From an uncultured Eggerthella sp. (lineage in GTDB: Bacteria; Actinomycetota; Coriobacteriia; Coriobacteriales; Eggerthellaceae), in the NCBI GenBank assembly GCA_900538545.1, contig UPYK01000016.1, forward strand, positions 1 through 39,945: DNA of 39,945 nucleotides, in the 5' to 3' direction. A model generated the notes under the pieces. That model saw only the letters and a program-made list of their open reading frames with translations, was not told the DNA's origin and ran no database searches. Positions 23,601 to 30,091 of this stretch are shown here, in pieces. The translations under genes and the position numbers were made by a program. How positions within the stretch are numbered: position 1 is the stretch's first letter; each line of letters opens with the position of its first letter.

Positions 23601-24421
23601 TTCGCGCCAATCGTGCCCATGTCCATGAGTGAAACCGGCTTCGCATCGCGGTCGAGATCGGTGCGCATGCGCATATATTGGTCGAACGCCGCGCGCACCT
23701 TTTCGTCGTCGATCTGCATGTTCTCGAGCTCGGTCTCGAACGTGGTGTGACGGCAGTGGTCGGACCAGTAGGTGTCGATCATCTTGATCTCGGTGATGGT
23801 GGGGTTGCGCTTCTCGCTCGCGAAATACTGCTGGCAGAATTGGATGTCGGCCAGGTCCATGGCTAGGCCGCGCTCGGCGATGAACGCTTCGAGGCCTGCG
23901 GCATCGAGGTCGATGAAGCCTTCGACCACCTCGACAGGATCGGGCGTGGGGAATTCCATCTTCAGCGTTGCGTGCGGCTCAAGCGTTGCTTCGCGCGCTT
24001 CCACTGGGTTGATGACGTAGTGCTTGATGGCATCCACGTCTTCGCTGGTGAGATCGCCCTCGAGGAAATAGATCTTCGCGCTGCGCACTTCGGGGCGTTC
24101 ACCCTGGCTGATGAGCTGGATGCACTCGCTTGCCGAATCGGCGCGCTGGTCGAACTGACCGGGAAGGAATTCGACGCCGAAGACCGTGGCGCTGGCGTCT
24201 TCGGGGAGCTCGGCGTAGATGGTGTCGGACTGCGGCTCGCTGAACACCGTGGGGGTGCAGGTTGCGAAGAGCTCTTCGGTGATGCCTTCCACATCGTAGC
24301 GATTGAGCAAGCGCAAGTTCTCCAGTCGCTCGATGCCGAGAATCGTGCGCAATTCGTGCAGCAGCTGCTGCGCTTCGACATCGAATCCGGGCTTCTTTTC
24401 AACATAGATACGTGAAACCAT
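20645..24421 (-). CDS. purL: phosphoribosylformylglycinamidine synthase, single-chain PurL-PurQ
   Basis: A 1258-residue enzyme for the ATP- and glutamine-dependent conversion of FGAR to FGAM in purine synthesis. The N-terminal 970 residues hold the two AIRS-like halves (for example THNHPTEIEPFGGAATCVGGAIRD split by DPLSGR, and GGKDSMSGS). The C-terminal class I glutamine amidotransferase has the nucleophile Cys in GICNGFQ (about 1098) and His in SHGEGRF (about 1164), with IPGGFSGGDEPDG upstream. The fused form contrasts with the separate PurS/PurQ/PurL of Bacillus. ATG 24421 follows AAGTAGGAGCCC. It is first in an operon with elp3. No purine riboswitch is visible upstream. Confidence 0.95.
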   Translation of the reverse strand: MVSRIYVEKKPGFDVEAQQLLHELRTILGIERLENLRLLNRYDVEGITEELFATCTPTVFSEPQSDTIYAELPEDASATVFGVEFLPGQFDQRADSASECIQLISQGERPEVRSAKIYFLEGDLTSEDVDAIKHYVINPVEAREATLEPHATLKMEFPTPDPVEVVEGFIDLDAAGLEAFIAERGLAMDLADIQFCQQYFASEKRNPTITEIKMIDTYWSDHCRHTTFETELENMQIDDEKVRAAFDQYMRMRTDLDRDAKPVSLMDMGTIGAKWLKSKGILTNLDESEEINACTVQVKVDVDGEEQDWLYLFKNETHNHPTEIEPFGGAATCVGGAIRDPLSGRSYVYQSMRVTGAADPLVPVAETLPGKLPQRKLVTTAAAGFSSYGNQIGLATGQVNELYHPGYAAKRMEIGAVVGATPAADVRRETPAPKDVVVLLGGRTGRDGIGGATGSSKAHNLESIETCGAEVQKGNAPVERKIQRLFRNSEASRMIKRCNDFGAGGVSVAIGELADSLEIDLDRVPKKYEGLDGTELAISESQERMAVALAPEDVDRFIELAHAENLEATPVAVVTDSGRVRMTWRGDTIVDVSRDFLASNGAPKHMNVHVEEGGSYIPDWPGNTLAERLNAVVTDLNVASNKGLVERFDSTIGAATVLMPFGGKHQLTPSMAMAAKFPVDGETTTCSGMAWGFNPYLSEANQFDGAYLAVIESLAKLVAAGFQRKNAYYSFQEYFERLCEEPTRWGKPVASVLGALMAQIDTEVGSIGGKDSMSGSFEQLDVPPTLVSFATACGPVDRVTSPEFKGAGNRVLFISPAYQEDGLLPDAEGFREACDLVERLIGSGAALAVSTPGYGSYAEALFKMALGNRIGVQIDGSISPSALFEPAYGSFIVELTTDADVPASAENLEVIEAGITTAEYEFALGDESVALADLQEAWEQKLESVFPYRTFEDEEDTAQDQAAGIDPTEQEHAAVETISFEGAAPLVYCGSVAKPRVIIPVFPGNNCEYDTARAFERAGAAPTTLIVNNLTPQAVIESTKALASAIRESQIVMIPGGFSGGDEPDGSAKFITSFFRAPEVTEAVRDLLQNRDGLMLGICNGFQALVKLGLVPYGDIREMDSTCPTLTFNSIGRHQSMLVDTRVASTLSPWLSHCQVGDIHTVAVSHGEGRFVATPEMLEQLKANGQIATQYVDAAGQPSMDLAFNPNGSAWAIEGITSPDGRVFGKMGHSERSGAGLYKNVPGNLYQPIFEGGVDYFS

Positions 24422-24570
24422 GGGCTCCTACTTTCTTGGAGTTCATCGTGAAAGCGCTTGTTATGCGCTGCTTCTATGATAAGGCCTAACAGAGACCTTG
24501 CGCACGAGAACCCACGTTATTCGTACAAGAAGCAACGTAGCTCGATCAGCGCCGAACGCGAGACACGAGG
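24422..24570. other. upstream region of purL, no gene
   Basis: Leader and promoter region of purL on the minus strand. A TATCAT that could serve as -10 lies near 24477-24482 with only a poor -35. A short open frame on the plus strand here has no ribosome binding site and is not considered real. Confidence 0.4.
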
Positions 24571-24630
24571 TTCCCCGCTTCCCTGTTCGCGAACCAGCAT
24601 ATGCTGGTTCGCTCATGCGTCGCTGCTTCG
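24571..24630. repeat. hairpin repeat family 2, copy B
   Basis: A perfect 24-bp palindrome, GCGAACCAGCAT and ATGCTGGTTCGC (24589-24612), is flanked on the left by CCCCGCTTCCCTGTTCGC and on the right by TCATGCG then GCTTCGCTC. The left flank recurs at 39920-39938 and the right flank at 22-37, although the stem sequence differs, as expected for a structure-conserved element. Confidence 0.5.
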
Positions 24631-24708
24631 CTCGGGTTTTATTAAAACGAATTTAGTCGGCGAAGAGTCACCTCGTTGCCTCACCCTCTCCGCTGATCGA
24701 ACCTTGAC

Positions 24709-24846
24709 CTGTTAGCTTATAGGGTCTGGCCAGAGGGGAAGGTATGGACCGCTTGCGCAGCCGCGGTTGGTATCTGCGACGTTAACAGTAAGCGAGCAGC
24801 TGTAGGGCCATGCCTTCGCTGGAGGTCGGGCACTATAAGCTAACAG
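24709..24846. ncRNA. candidate structured RNA, long irregular hairpin (6S-like shape)
   Basis: The ends CTGTTAGCTTATAG (24709-24722) and CTATAAGCTAACAG (24833-24846) pair perfectly over 14 bp. Inside, GGTATGG-CC pairs with GG-CCATGCC, CGCTTGC with GTAAGCG, and CGCAG with CTGCG, with a large internal bubble next to the closing stem. This single rod with a central bubble and a length of 138 bases recalls 6S RNA, but I see no primary-sequence signature, clear promoter or U-run, so neither strand nor identity is settled. It lies in a 550-base gap between purL and thrH. Confidence 0.45.
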
Positions 24847-24977
24847 ACATGATTCGAGCCACACTTTTCCTTTAGCCTAAGTGTTGCGGGTCGCGCGGGC
24901 GTTTTGTGGTTTCATAGGGAACAGTGAATCGCGCGCATTTCGACGCGCCAAGCTCGCACGATGAAAGGACCTTTCTC

Positions 24978-25583
24978 ATGTACGTGACCTGCCTCGATAT
25001 GGAAGGTGTATTGGTTCCCGAAATTTGGATCGCGTTCGCAGAGGCGAGCGGCATTCCCGAGCTCAAGCGCACAACGCGCGACGAACCCGATTACGACAAG
25101 CTCATGAACTGGCGCTTGGGCATCCTGCGCGAACATGGCCTCGGCCTCAAGGAGATCCAGGAGACCATCGCCACTATCGATCCGCTGCCGGGCGCAAAGG
25201 AATTCTTGGACGAGCTGCGCGACTGCGGTCAGGTTATCGTGATCTCCGACACCTTCACGCAATTCGCCAAGCCGCTCATGGAGAAGCTCGGCATGCCCAC
25301 GCTGTTCTGCAACGAACTCGTGGTTGCGCCTGATGGAGAGATCACCGGGTTCAAAATGCGCTGCGATCAGTCGAAGCTCACCACCGTGAAAGCGCTACAG
25401 AGCTGCGGGTTCGACACCATCGCCGTGGGCGATAGCCATAACGACCTGGGCATGATCCGCGCGAGCAAGGATGGCTTCTTGTTCCGCAGCACCGACGCGA
25501 TCATCGCCGAGAACCCGGACCTACAGGCGTTCGAAGAGTTTGACGATCTGCTGGCAGCGATCAAAGGCGCACTAGAGGCGTAA
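24978..25583 (+). CDS. thrH: ThrH-like HAD phosphatase (phosphoserine phosphatase / homoserine phosphotransferase)
   Basis: A 201-residue HAD hydrolase. The start YVTCLDMEGVLVPEIWIAFAEASGI is almost that of Pseudomonas ThrH, with Asp7 as nucleophile and Glu9 in place of the usual second Asp, a known ThrH feature. VISDTFTQF, QSKLTTVKAL and VGDSHNDLGMI provide the other HAD motifs. ThrH dephosphorylates phosphoserine and can transfer the phosphate to homoserine, linking serine and threonine synthesis. ATG 24978 follows GAAAGGAC. Monocistronic, with a terminator-like hairpin 74 bases downstream. Confidence 0.9.
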   Translation: MYVTCLDMEGVLVPEIWIAFAEASGIPELKRTTRDEPDYDKLMNWRLGILREHGLGLKEIQETIATIDPLPGAKEFLDELRDCGQVIVISDTFTQFAKPLMEKLGMPTLFCNELVVAPDGEITGFKMRCDQSKLTTVKALQSCGFDTIAVGDSHNDLGMIRASKDGFLFRSTDAIIAENPDLQAFEEFDDLLAAIKGALEA

Positions 25584-25656
25584 TTCTCTCGGCTTTCAGG
25601 AAGTCGATCCTACCGATCTTCACGCATGATATCTGGCCTTCGCAGCCTTTCTTTAT

Positions 25657-25690
25657 GACGAGATACCTAGTGTCTCGTCGTTTGTTTTGC
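25657..25690 (+). terminator. probable terminator of thrH
   Basis: GACGAGA (25657-25663) pairs with TCTCGTC (25673-25679) around a 9-base loop, followed by GTTTGTTTTG. A 7-bp stem with an imperfect U-rich tail. Confidence 0.6.
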
Positions 25691-25743
25691 TGAGATACGG
25701 AGAATCCCGTCATCCAATATGATGAGATTTTCCTCGTAACCCA

Positions 25744-25774
25744 TTGACCTCGCAGTAGGTGCGAGGTTTACACT
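25744..25774 (+). promoter_or_regulatory. MerR-type promoter with 19-bp spacer and dyad operator
   Basis: A -35 TTGACC (25744-25749) and -10 TACACT (25769-25774) are 19 bases apart. The spacer region is filled by the dyad ACCTCGCA and TGCGAGGT (25747-25754 and 25760-25767). This is the hallmark of promoters activated by MerR-family proteins through DNA untwisting. The MerR gene starts 22 bases downstream, so the regulator very probably controls itself. Confidence 0.85.
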
Positions 25775-25795
25775 TCCGTTTAAGGATGTGATGAA

Positions 25796-27004
25796 ATGGC
25801 TGGTTACCGAAGAATCAAGAACGCTGTTGCGGCCGAAAACGGCGAGGCAAGCATCATCATCGGGCAAGAGGGACTGAAGGTTCCTTCGGCGGTTGCGAAC
25901 CTTGCGGCTGGGTCGAGCGCGAAGTGCACGGATGGTCGTAACGCCAGGCTGGCCCCCAATAAAGAGGGAAAGCTCACGGCTGGGCAGGTCACGAAGTTGA
26001 CCGGCGTTCCTGCATCGAAGCTGCGTCATTACGAAGAGAAGGGCTTGCTCACGCCCGAATGCACGGGCAAAGGCGTGTCGAACAACCGCAGGCTCTACGG
26101 GGTTCAAGACCTCGAACGGCTCCAGGCGGTCTTAACGCTTGCCGAATATGACTTCGGTCTGAGCGAAATCAAGCAGATCCTTGATGATGAGAGCATAGAT
26201 CTCTACGGGGCAATCGCACGCAAACTTGAAGAACTGAAGCGCAAGGAGGCTCGGTTACGGGCGCTCATCCTGTTCACGAAGTTCGTCGACATGACCGATG
26301 ATGCCGATCTGATCGAGGGGCTGGCATGCGGGCCTGCTAGCCTTGATGGCTTCGCCGATCTCGCGCGGACATTGCCCGCTTACGAGCAAGCGATGCAGCG
26401 CCTTGATGCGTACAGCGAAGAAGAGGCTGCGGTCGCACTTGAGCGCACGGCTGCGGTGATCGACGCGCTCGTGCTACTCGATGAAGTTGAGGGGTTCGCA
26501 GGCGTTGAAGCGGCGATGGATGCGTTCTTCGGTTGGTGGAGCGAGTTCGTTGTGCCTGCCGAAGAACTTGGCTACCTGGGATTTTGGGCGATCTTCGAGG
26601 ACCACAGCCTCGTTGCGGAATATGTCGAGACCATCGGTAGAGCGGGTGATGCCGCAACGCTGCAGATGCTCGCGTTCTTCGTTATGTTGGCGCGTTTCAT
26701 GAAAGCGAACGATGCGCTGATCTGCGAGATCGCGCAACTGGCCGATAGCGACGTTGTTGCCGCGATCGACCTGGCGTACGACCTGATCGCAGCCGCAGGG
26801 GTCGGCTGGCTTGGCACGAAAGGGGCGCGCGAGGTGCCGGGCGATACGCTTGCGGTGCTGTGCTTCTCGCTGCTCGTTTTTGCCGACCGAGCCCTTGAAG
26901 ACGAGTGGCTTCGCGCATACCTCGGTCTTGAGGGAACGATCTCGTGCGATAGCGAAACTCTTGCGAGCACGCTCAGGGTGATCGATGTGATGTGCGGCGA
27001 ATGA
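25796..27004 (+). CDS. MerR-family transcriptional regulator
   Basis: A 402-residue protein. An unusual N-terminal extension of about 57 residues precedes the winged helix-turn-helix KLTAGQVTKLTGVPASKLRHYEEKGLLTP (in two halves, about 59-87) and the second helix pair (RRLYGVQDLERLQAVLTLAEYDFGLSEIKQIL in outline). A coiled-coil dimerisation helix follows, then a large effector domain of about 240 residues, mostly helical and acidic, resembling TipAS-like or other drug-binding domains only in general build. No cysteine pattern typical of metal sensors is visible. ATG 25796 follows AAGGATGTG. Its promoter at 25744-25774 suggests autoregulation. No obvious target gene adjoins it. Confidence 0.85.
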   Translation: MAGYRRIKNAVAAENGEASIIIGQEGLKVPSAVANLAAGSSAKCTDGRNARLAPNKEGKLTAGQVTKLTGVPASKLRHYEEKGLLTPECTGKGVSNNRRLYGVQDLERLQAVLTLAEYDFGLSEIKQILDDESIDLYGAIARKLEELKRKEARLRALILFTKFVDMTDDADLIEGLACGPASLDGFADLARTLPAYEQAMQRLDAYSEEEAAVALERTAAVIDALVLLDEVEGFAGVEAAMDAFFGWWSEFVVPAEELGYLGFWAIFEDHSLVAEYVETIGRAGDAATLQMLAFFVMLARFMKANDALICEIAQLADSDVVAAIDLAYDLIAAAGVGWLGTKGAREVPGDTLAVLCFSLLVFADRALEDEWLRAYLGLEGTISCDSETLASTLRVIDVMCGE

Positions 27005-27175
27005 TGGGCGGTGCGAGGGCGTAGGTTCGGGAAGGCATATGTTCAGCAGGGCGCAAGGTCGACAGGGCATTGAGCCAGCATGCAAGGATGGTCGCCAAAC
27101 AAGACCGACTACCAAACGAGACAACCGCCGCTTGCGCAGCACGATCGGAACGGCTGGAAGTAGCTAGAACACTAG

Positions 27176-27391
27176 CTAGAACGTAAGGAGATCGCGCACT
27201 TGAGTGCCGAGCGCATCGGCGATGCGCGCGAGGTCATCGATGCCAACGCCCACGTGGCCCTTCTCGATGCGCCAAATGTGCGACTTGCTGGAGCCGACCA
27301 TCTTGGCAAGGCGGTCTTGCGAAAGCCCCTGACTTTCCCTTCGCTGCCTGATCGCTTCTCCGAGCGCGCGTCTTTTCTGGTCGATGTCCAT
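27176..27391 (-). CDS. small XRE-family regulator
   Basis: A 71-residue protein that is almost entirely a Cro/CI-type DNA-binding domain (ALGEAIRQRRESQGLSQDRLAKMVGSSKSHIWRIEKG in outline, about 10-46), ending in DALGTQVRDLLTF. ATG 27391 has only a weak ribosome binding site (GTAGGC). It stands alone at the edge of the AT-rich accessory stretch; no toxin gene adjoins it, so it may be a solitary regulator. The 170 bases between the MerR gene and this gene hold nothing I can name. Confidence 0.82.
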   Translation of the reverse strand: MDIDQKRRALGEAIRQRRESQGLSQDRLAKMVGSSKSHIWRIEKGHVGVGIDDLARIADALGTQVRDLLTF

Positions 27392-27514
27392 GCCTACAGG
27401 ATATGTGCTAGACTATCCGCGGTGGCTTCATATATGGTGCCACAAAAGGACCGCTAAAGGTTGAAAACACATATGTAAGCGGACTTTGCACATAATTAAT
27501 AGAAGGGGAATAAA

Positions 27515-28420
27515 ATGCAAAAAACAATAACGAAACCATTGAGCATCCTGCTCGGCTTCATATTACTGTTCGGCGCGCTCTGTCTCACCGGCTGCAGCTC
27601 AGGTGCGAGCAGCTCTACAAACAACCCGTCAAGCGCTGAGTTTAAACCAAACAAAGATGAGATTAAAATCGATCAGATCGACTGGTCTGTTGAAAACGCT
27701 GTTATGGATGGCTACCGAAGAATTGCTTTTACATACACTAACAACAGTCAATTTGACATTGTGGATCTTGACTTCAAGTTCTCCATGAAGCCAGATGTCA
27801 CTCCAGAGGTCCTTAGGCAAGCCTGCGAAGCACTAAAGGATAATGGATGGACCGAAGAAAACCTCAACGAACTGTCCGATGCCACCCAAGAAGAGGTCTC
27901 ACGCTTCTCAATATCTGCAGAATGGGGGCAAGAGGTCAAACCAGGGGCTTCTTCGGGTAAAGATGCCATGACCATGGGCTTCGCATTCATCAATGCCATG
28001 GAACAATATGATCTTACCGAACCTAGCCTCTTGACCATAAAATATATAGCAGGGGACGGAAAACTATACGAAGAGACCTACGATTTCAAAAGCAAAAGCT
28101 ACAGTCTTTCTGATGAAGTTATTGACACAAAACAATGGTCTGACAGCGAATTAGCTTCGCAACTCCCTCGACCCGAAAATCTTTTGGTAATCAATATCGA
28201 TGATAGTGAAAAGCGTTTTACTTTTGAAACTGCTGGAACAGATGAAGATGAGTTCGAGTCTTATGTCTCTGCTTGTAAAGAAGCTGGGTTTACCAAAGAC
28301 GTAACAAATGGCAGCCAGTATTTTTATGCAACAAGCAGCGATGGCAAATATAATCTCGATCTATTCTACTATCCTGATGCAGGATCTATCACAGCTTATC
28401 TCGATATTGCAAGCTCATAG
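27515..28420 (+). CDS. lipoprotein of unknown function
   Basis: A 301-residue protein with a lipoprotein signal peptide (lipobox CLTGC, Cys27), a Ser/Asn-rich linker, a beta-rich domain (RRIAFTYTNNSQFDIVDLDFKF) and a C-terminal domain (PENLLVINIDDSEKRFTFE and onwards) that could contact an extracellular ligand. No family is recognised with certainty. ATG 27515 follows AGAAGGGG. Base composition is clearly more AT-rich than in the flanking core genes, and codon choice differs (many AAA, ATA), indicating acquired DNA. First gene of the accessory cluster. Confidence 0.82.
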   Translation: MQKTITKPLSILLGFILLFGALCLTGCSSGASSSTNNPSSAEFKPNKDEIKIDQIDWSVENAVMDGYRRIAFTYTNNSQFDIVDLDFKFSMKPDVTPEVLRQACEALKDNGWTEENLNELSDATQEEVSRFSISAEWGQEVKPGASSGKDAMTMGFAFINAMEQYDLTEPSLLTIKYIAGDGKLYEETYDFKSKSYSLSDEVIDTKQWSDSELASQLPRPENLLVINIDDSEKRFTFETAGTDEDEFESYVSACKEAGFTKDVTNGSQYFYATSSDGKYNLDLFYYPDAGSITAYLDIASS

Positions 28421-28467
28421 AGCCAACCTACCTTTACCGACCTCGTACAAAAGCTCCAAAACAGCAC

Positions 28468-28599
28468 ATGAAGAAGAACAGGATCGACATTAACCTCGGA
28501 TGCGGGCATGCGATCCTGTCCTTCTTCTTGGGACTTATTGGACTCACTGCTGTTGTTGGAGCCGTCTTTCTTTTGTTTTTCGCCCTTTTGCTTTGCTAA
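28468..28599 (+). CDS. possible 43-residue membrane peptide
   Basis: Open frame starting MKKNRIDINLGCGHAIL, then a hydrophobic helix (FFLGLIGLTAVVGAVFLLFF) and ending LLLC. Composition suits a small membrane protein. However, no convincing ribosome binding site precedes the ATG and the first part overlaps a long inverted repeat (28470-28527), so it may be fortuitous. Confidence 0.35.
   Translation: MKKNRIDINLGCGHAILSFFLGLIGLTAVVGAVFLLFFALLLC
28470..28527. other. long inverted repeat after the lipoprotein gene
   Basis: GAAGAAG-A-ACAGGATCG (28470-28486) pairs with CGATCCTGT-C-CTTCTTC (28511-28527): 16 of 17 pairs around a 24-base loop. It may act as a terminator or processing site for the lipoprotein transcript, although the tail is not U-rich. 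Confidence 0.55.
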
Positions 28600-28683
28600 C
28601 ACTTCCCTAATATCTAAGCCCGAACAGCTTGTCTCTACCAAAGGATAGATGGTAAAGTCGTTCTCAACTGGAGAGAAATCATA

Positions 28684-28953
28684 ATGTTTGACGATAAAAT
28701 CGCAAAAGTAAGAGAAAAAACGAATTCTTTCATTGATCGCGCGCAAAGAATCGTAGTTTTCATTGTCGGGCTGATGGAAGTCGCGTTTGCAGCATCAGTC
28801 GTCGCTTTCTTTGTTGGAATCGTCTGCTTTAGCTTTTTATTTGGGTTTATTGCTTTCGTTATAAGCGTTGCGATTGGAACTATTTTGCTGCTTAACTACA
28901 TCAACAAAGAATACGGTTCTCTTATTTCAAGAGAGAAAACTGATCAAAGCTAG
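28684..28953 (+). CDS. small membrane protein, unknown function
   Basis: An 89-residue protein with a charged N-terminus (MFDDKIAKVREKTNSFIDRA), two closely spaced hydrophobic helices (about 24-45 and 48-70) and a short charged tail. No family recognised. ATG 28684 follows CTGGAGAGAAATCATA. It is 8 bases upstream of the next gene, so the two are surely co-transcribed. AT-rich composition like its neighbours. It might anchor the helical protein encoded next, but this is only inferred from gene order. Confidence 0.72.
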   Translation: MFDDKIAKVREKTNSFIDRAQRIVVFIVGLMEVAFAASVVAFFVGIVCFSFLFGFIAFVISVAIGTILLLNYINKEYGSLISREKTDQS

Positions 28954-28961
28954 GAGAAGCC

Positions 28962-29924
28962 ATGCCGATTCATGAAACAGTAAAAAAGGCAGCAAAAACT
29001 GCTGCATCCACAGCAACAGAGGCATTAAGCACAGCATCCGAAACTGCAGCAAATGTCGGAGAAAAAGCCGTGAAAGCAGCCTCAAGTGGTGTATCAAAAG
29101 TAGCTAGCGCTGCACAAAAGAAGCATCAGGATTCCCTTTTAGCTCGTTATAATCCTGTCTTTCCCGATGAATTTTCATCACCCGATTACGATCTGCCAAA
29201 TTTAATCATCATCGAAGATGGTGATGCAAGAAAAAATGTTGATGTTTGCAAAGGCGCAATCGGTTGGCTCAGCAAAACAAAAGGAATGGAAGTCCTCCAT
29301 CTTTATGAGGAAGCTGTCGCATTCAGCAACTTATGCTTCTACCCTATTCCGAAAATCGATTCAGCCTACTATATCGATTCTCTTGGCGGAGATAGGTTTC
29401 TTGACCTTGACTCATACCATGAAGTCATCCAAAAAGAGAAGATGACCGAACTCAAGAATATCGCTCGTTCACTTGGAGCAAAAGAATGCTATCTTGAAAC
29501 CTACGAGGAAGATCGTTCTTATGTAAGATCCAAAAAGTCTGCTGATTTATCGATAAAATCCACCATTATAAAGAACAATTCCTGCTCAGCTAGCCAGCAA
29601 GTCGAATCAGAGCAATCACAAAAACGCTCCATAACCTTCAAGCAGGTATTTAAAGGAAGCGACAATCCTATCAGGCCTGAGCTCAATTACTTCAAAAACG
29701 ATTCTGAGATTCTTTCCCTCATCGATTCTCGTTGCGAAGAAGACAACCAGACAAAAGAATACTCATTTCAACTTGATGCTTCATCGTCTTCTGCCATGTC
29801 TATAACAACTGCAATGAAGATCGACAGTGCTCTCAAGGCTGCAAAAGTAAAAGCAAATTCAGCGTTCCTGCATGTCACCGAGCAAGAATCAAAGCGAAAA
29901 CTTATCTTCCATATCCGCTTCTAA
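28962..29924 (+). CDS. protein with amphipathic-helix N-terminus, unknown function
   Basis: A 320-residue protein. Residues 5-55 are built of Ala/Thr/Lys/Glu-rich 11-residue-like units (KAAKTAASTATEALSTA), as in apolipoprotein, LEA or phasin-like amphipathic helices. A mixed alpha/beta part follows (LPNLIIIEDGDARKNVDVCKG), with a low-complexity Ser-rich linker (about 195-215) and a C-terminal beta-rich part. No catalytic motif recognised. ATG 28962 follows GGAGAAGCC, directly after the small membrane protein gene. A strong terminator follows. The gene is AT-rich, accessory in character. Confidence 0.78.
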   Translation: MPIHETVKKAAKTAASTATEALSTASETAANVGEKAVKAASSGVSKVASAAQKKHQDSLLARYNPVFPDEFSSPDYDLPNLIIIEDGDARKNVDVCKGAIGWLSKTKGMEVLHLYEEAVAFSNLCFYPIPKIDSAYYIDSLGGDRFLDLDSYHEVIQKEKMTELKNIARSLGAKECYLETYEEDRSYVRSKKSADLSIKSTIIKNNSCSASQQVESEQSQKRSITFKQVFKGSDNPIRPELNYFKNDSEILSLIDSRCEEDNQTKEYSFQLDASSSSAMSITTAMKIDSALKAAKVKANSAFLHVTEQESKRKLIFHIRF

Positions 29925-29928
29925 AGTC

Positions 29929-29958
29929 AAGAGGTCGTTTCACGACCTCTTGTTATTT
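29929..29958 (+). terminator. intrinsic terminator of the accessory operon
   Basis: AAGAGGTCG (29929-29937) and CGACCTCTT (29943-29951) form a perfect 9-bp stem with a TTTCA loop, followed by GTTATTT, 5 bases after the stop codon. Confidence 0.85.
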
Positions 29959-30091
29959 ATGCCTACGATTACGGTCGAAAGTATGGTTGAGGCTGCAATG
30001 GTAAAGTGAGGCAATCTTATCTCAGCGACGCCACCTCATAACGAACTTCAACGTCTATAAGGAAGAAAATGACTGCGTGAAACTTACCAGA

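Noticed and set aside
24422..24570. Purine riboswitch upstream of purL
   Set aside because: I see neither the conserved loop sequences nor a three-way junction; only a poor promoter candidate.
24458..24715. 85-codon plus-strand frame upstream of purL
   Set aside because: It spans the hairpin repeat, has no ribosome binding site and no conserved motif.
28396..28746. 116-codon minus-strand frame between the lipoprotein and small membrane protein genes
   Set aside because: It overlaps the start of a better supported gene and the end of another, and lacks a ribosome binding site.
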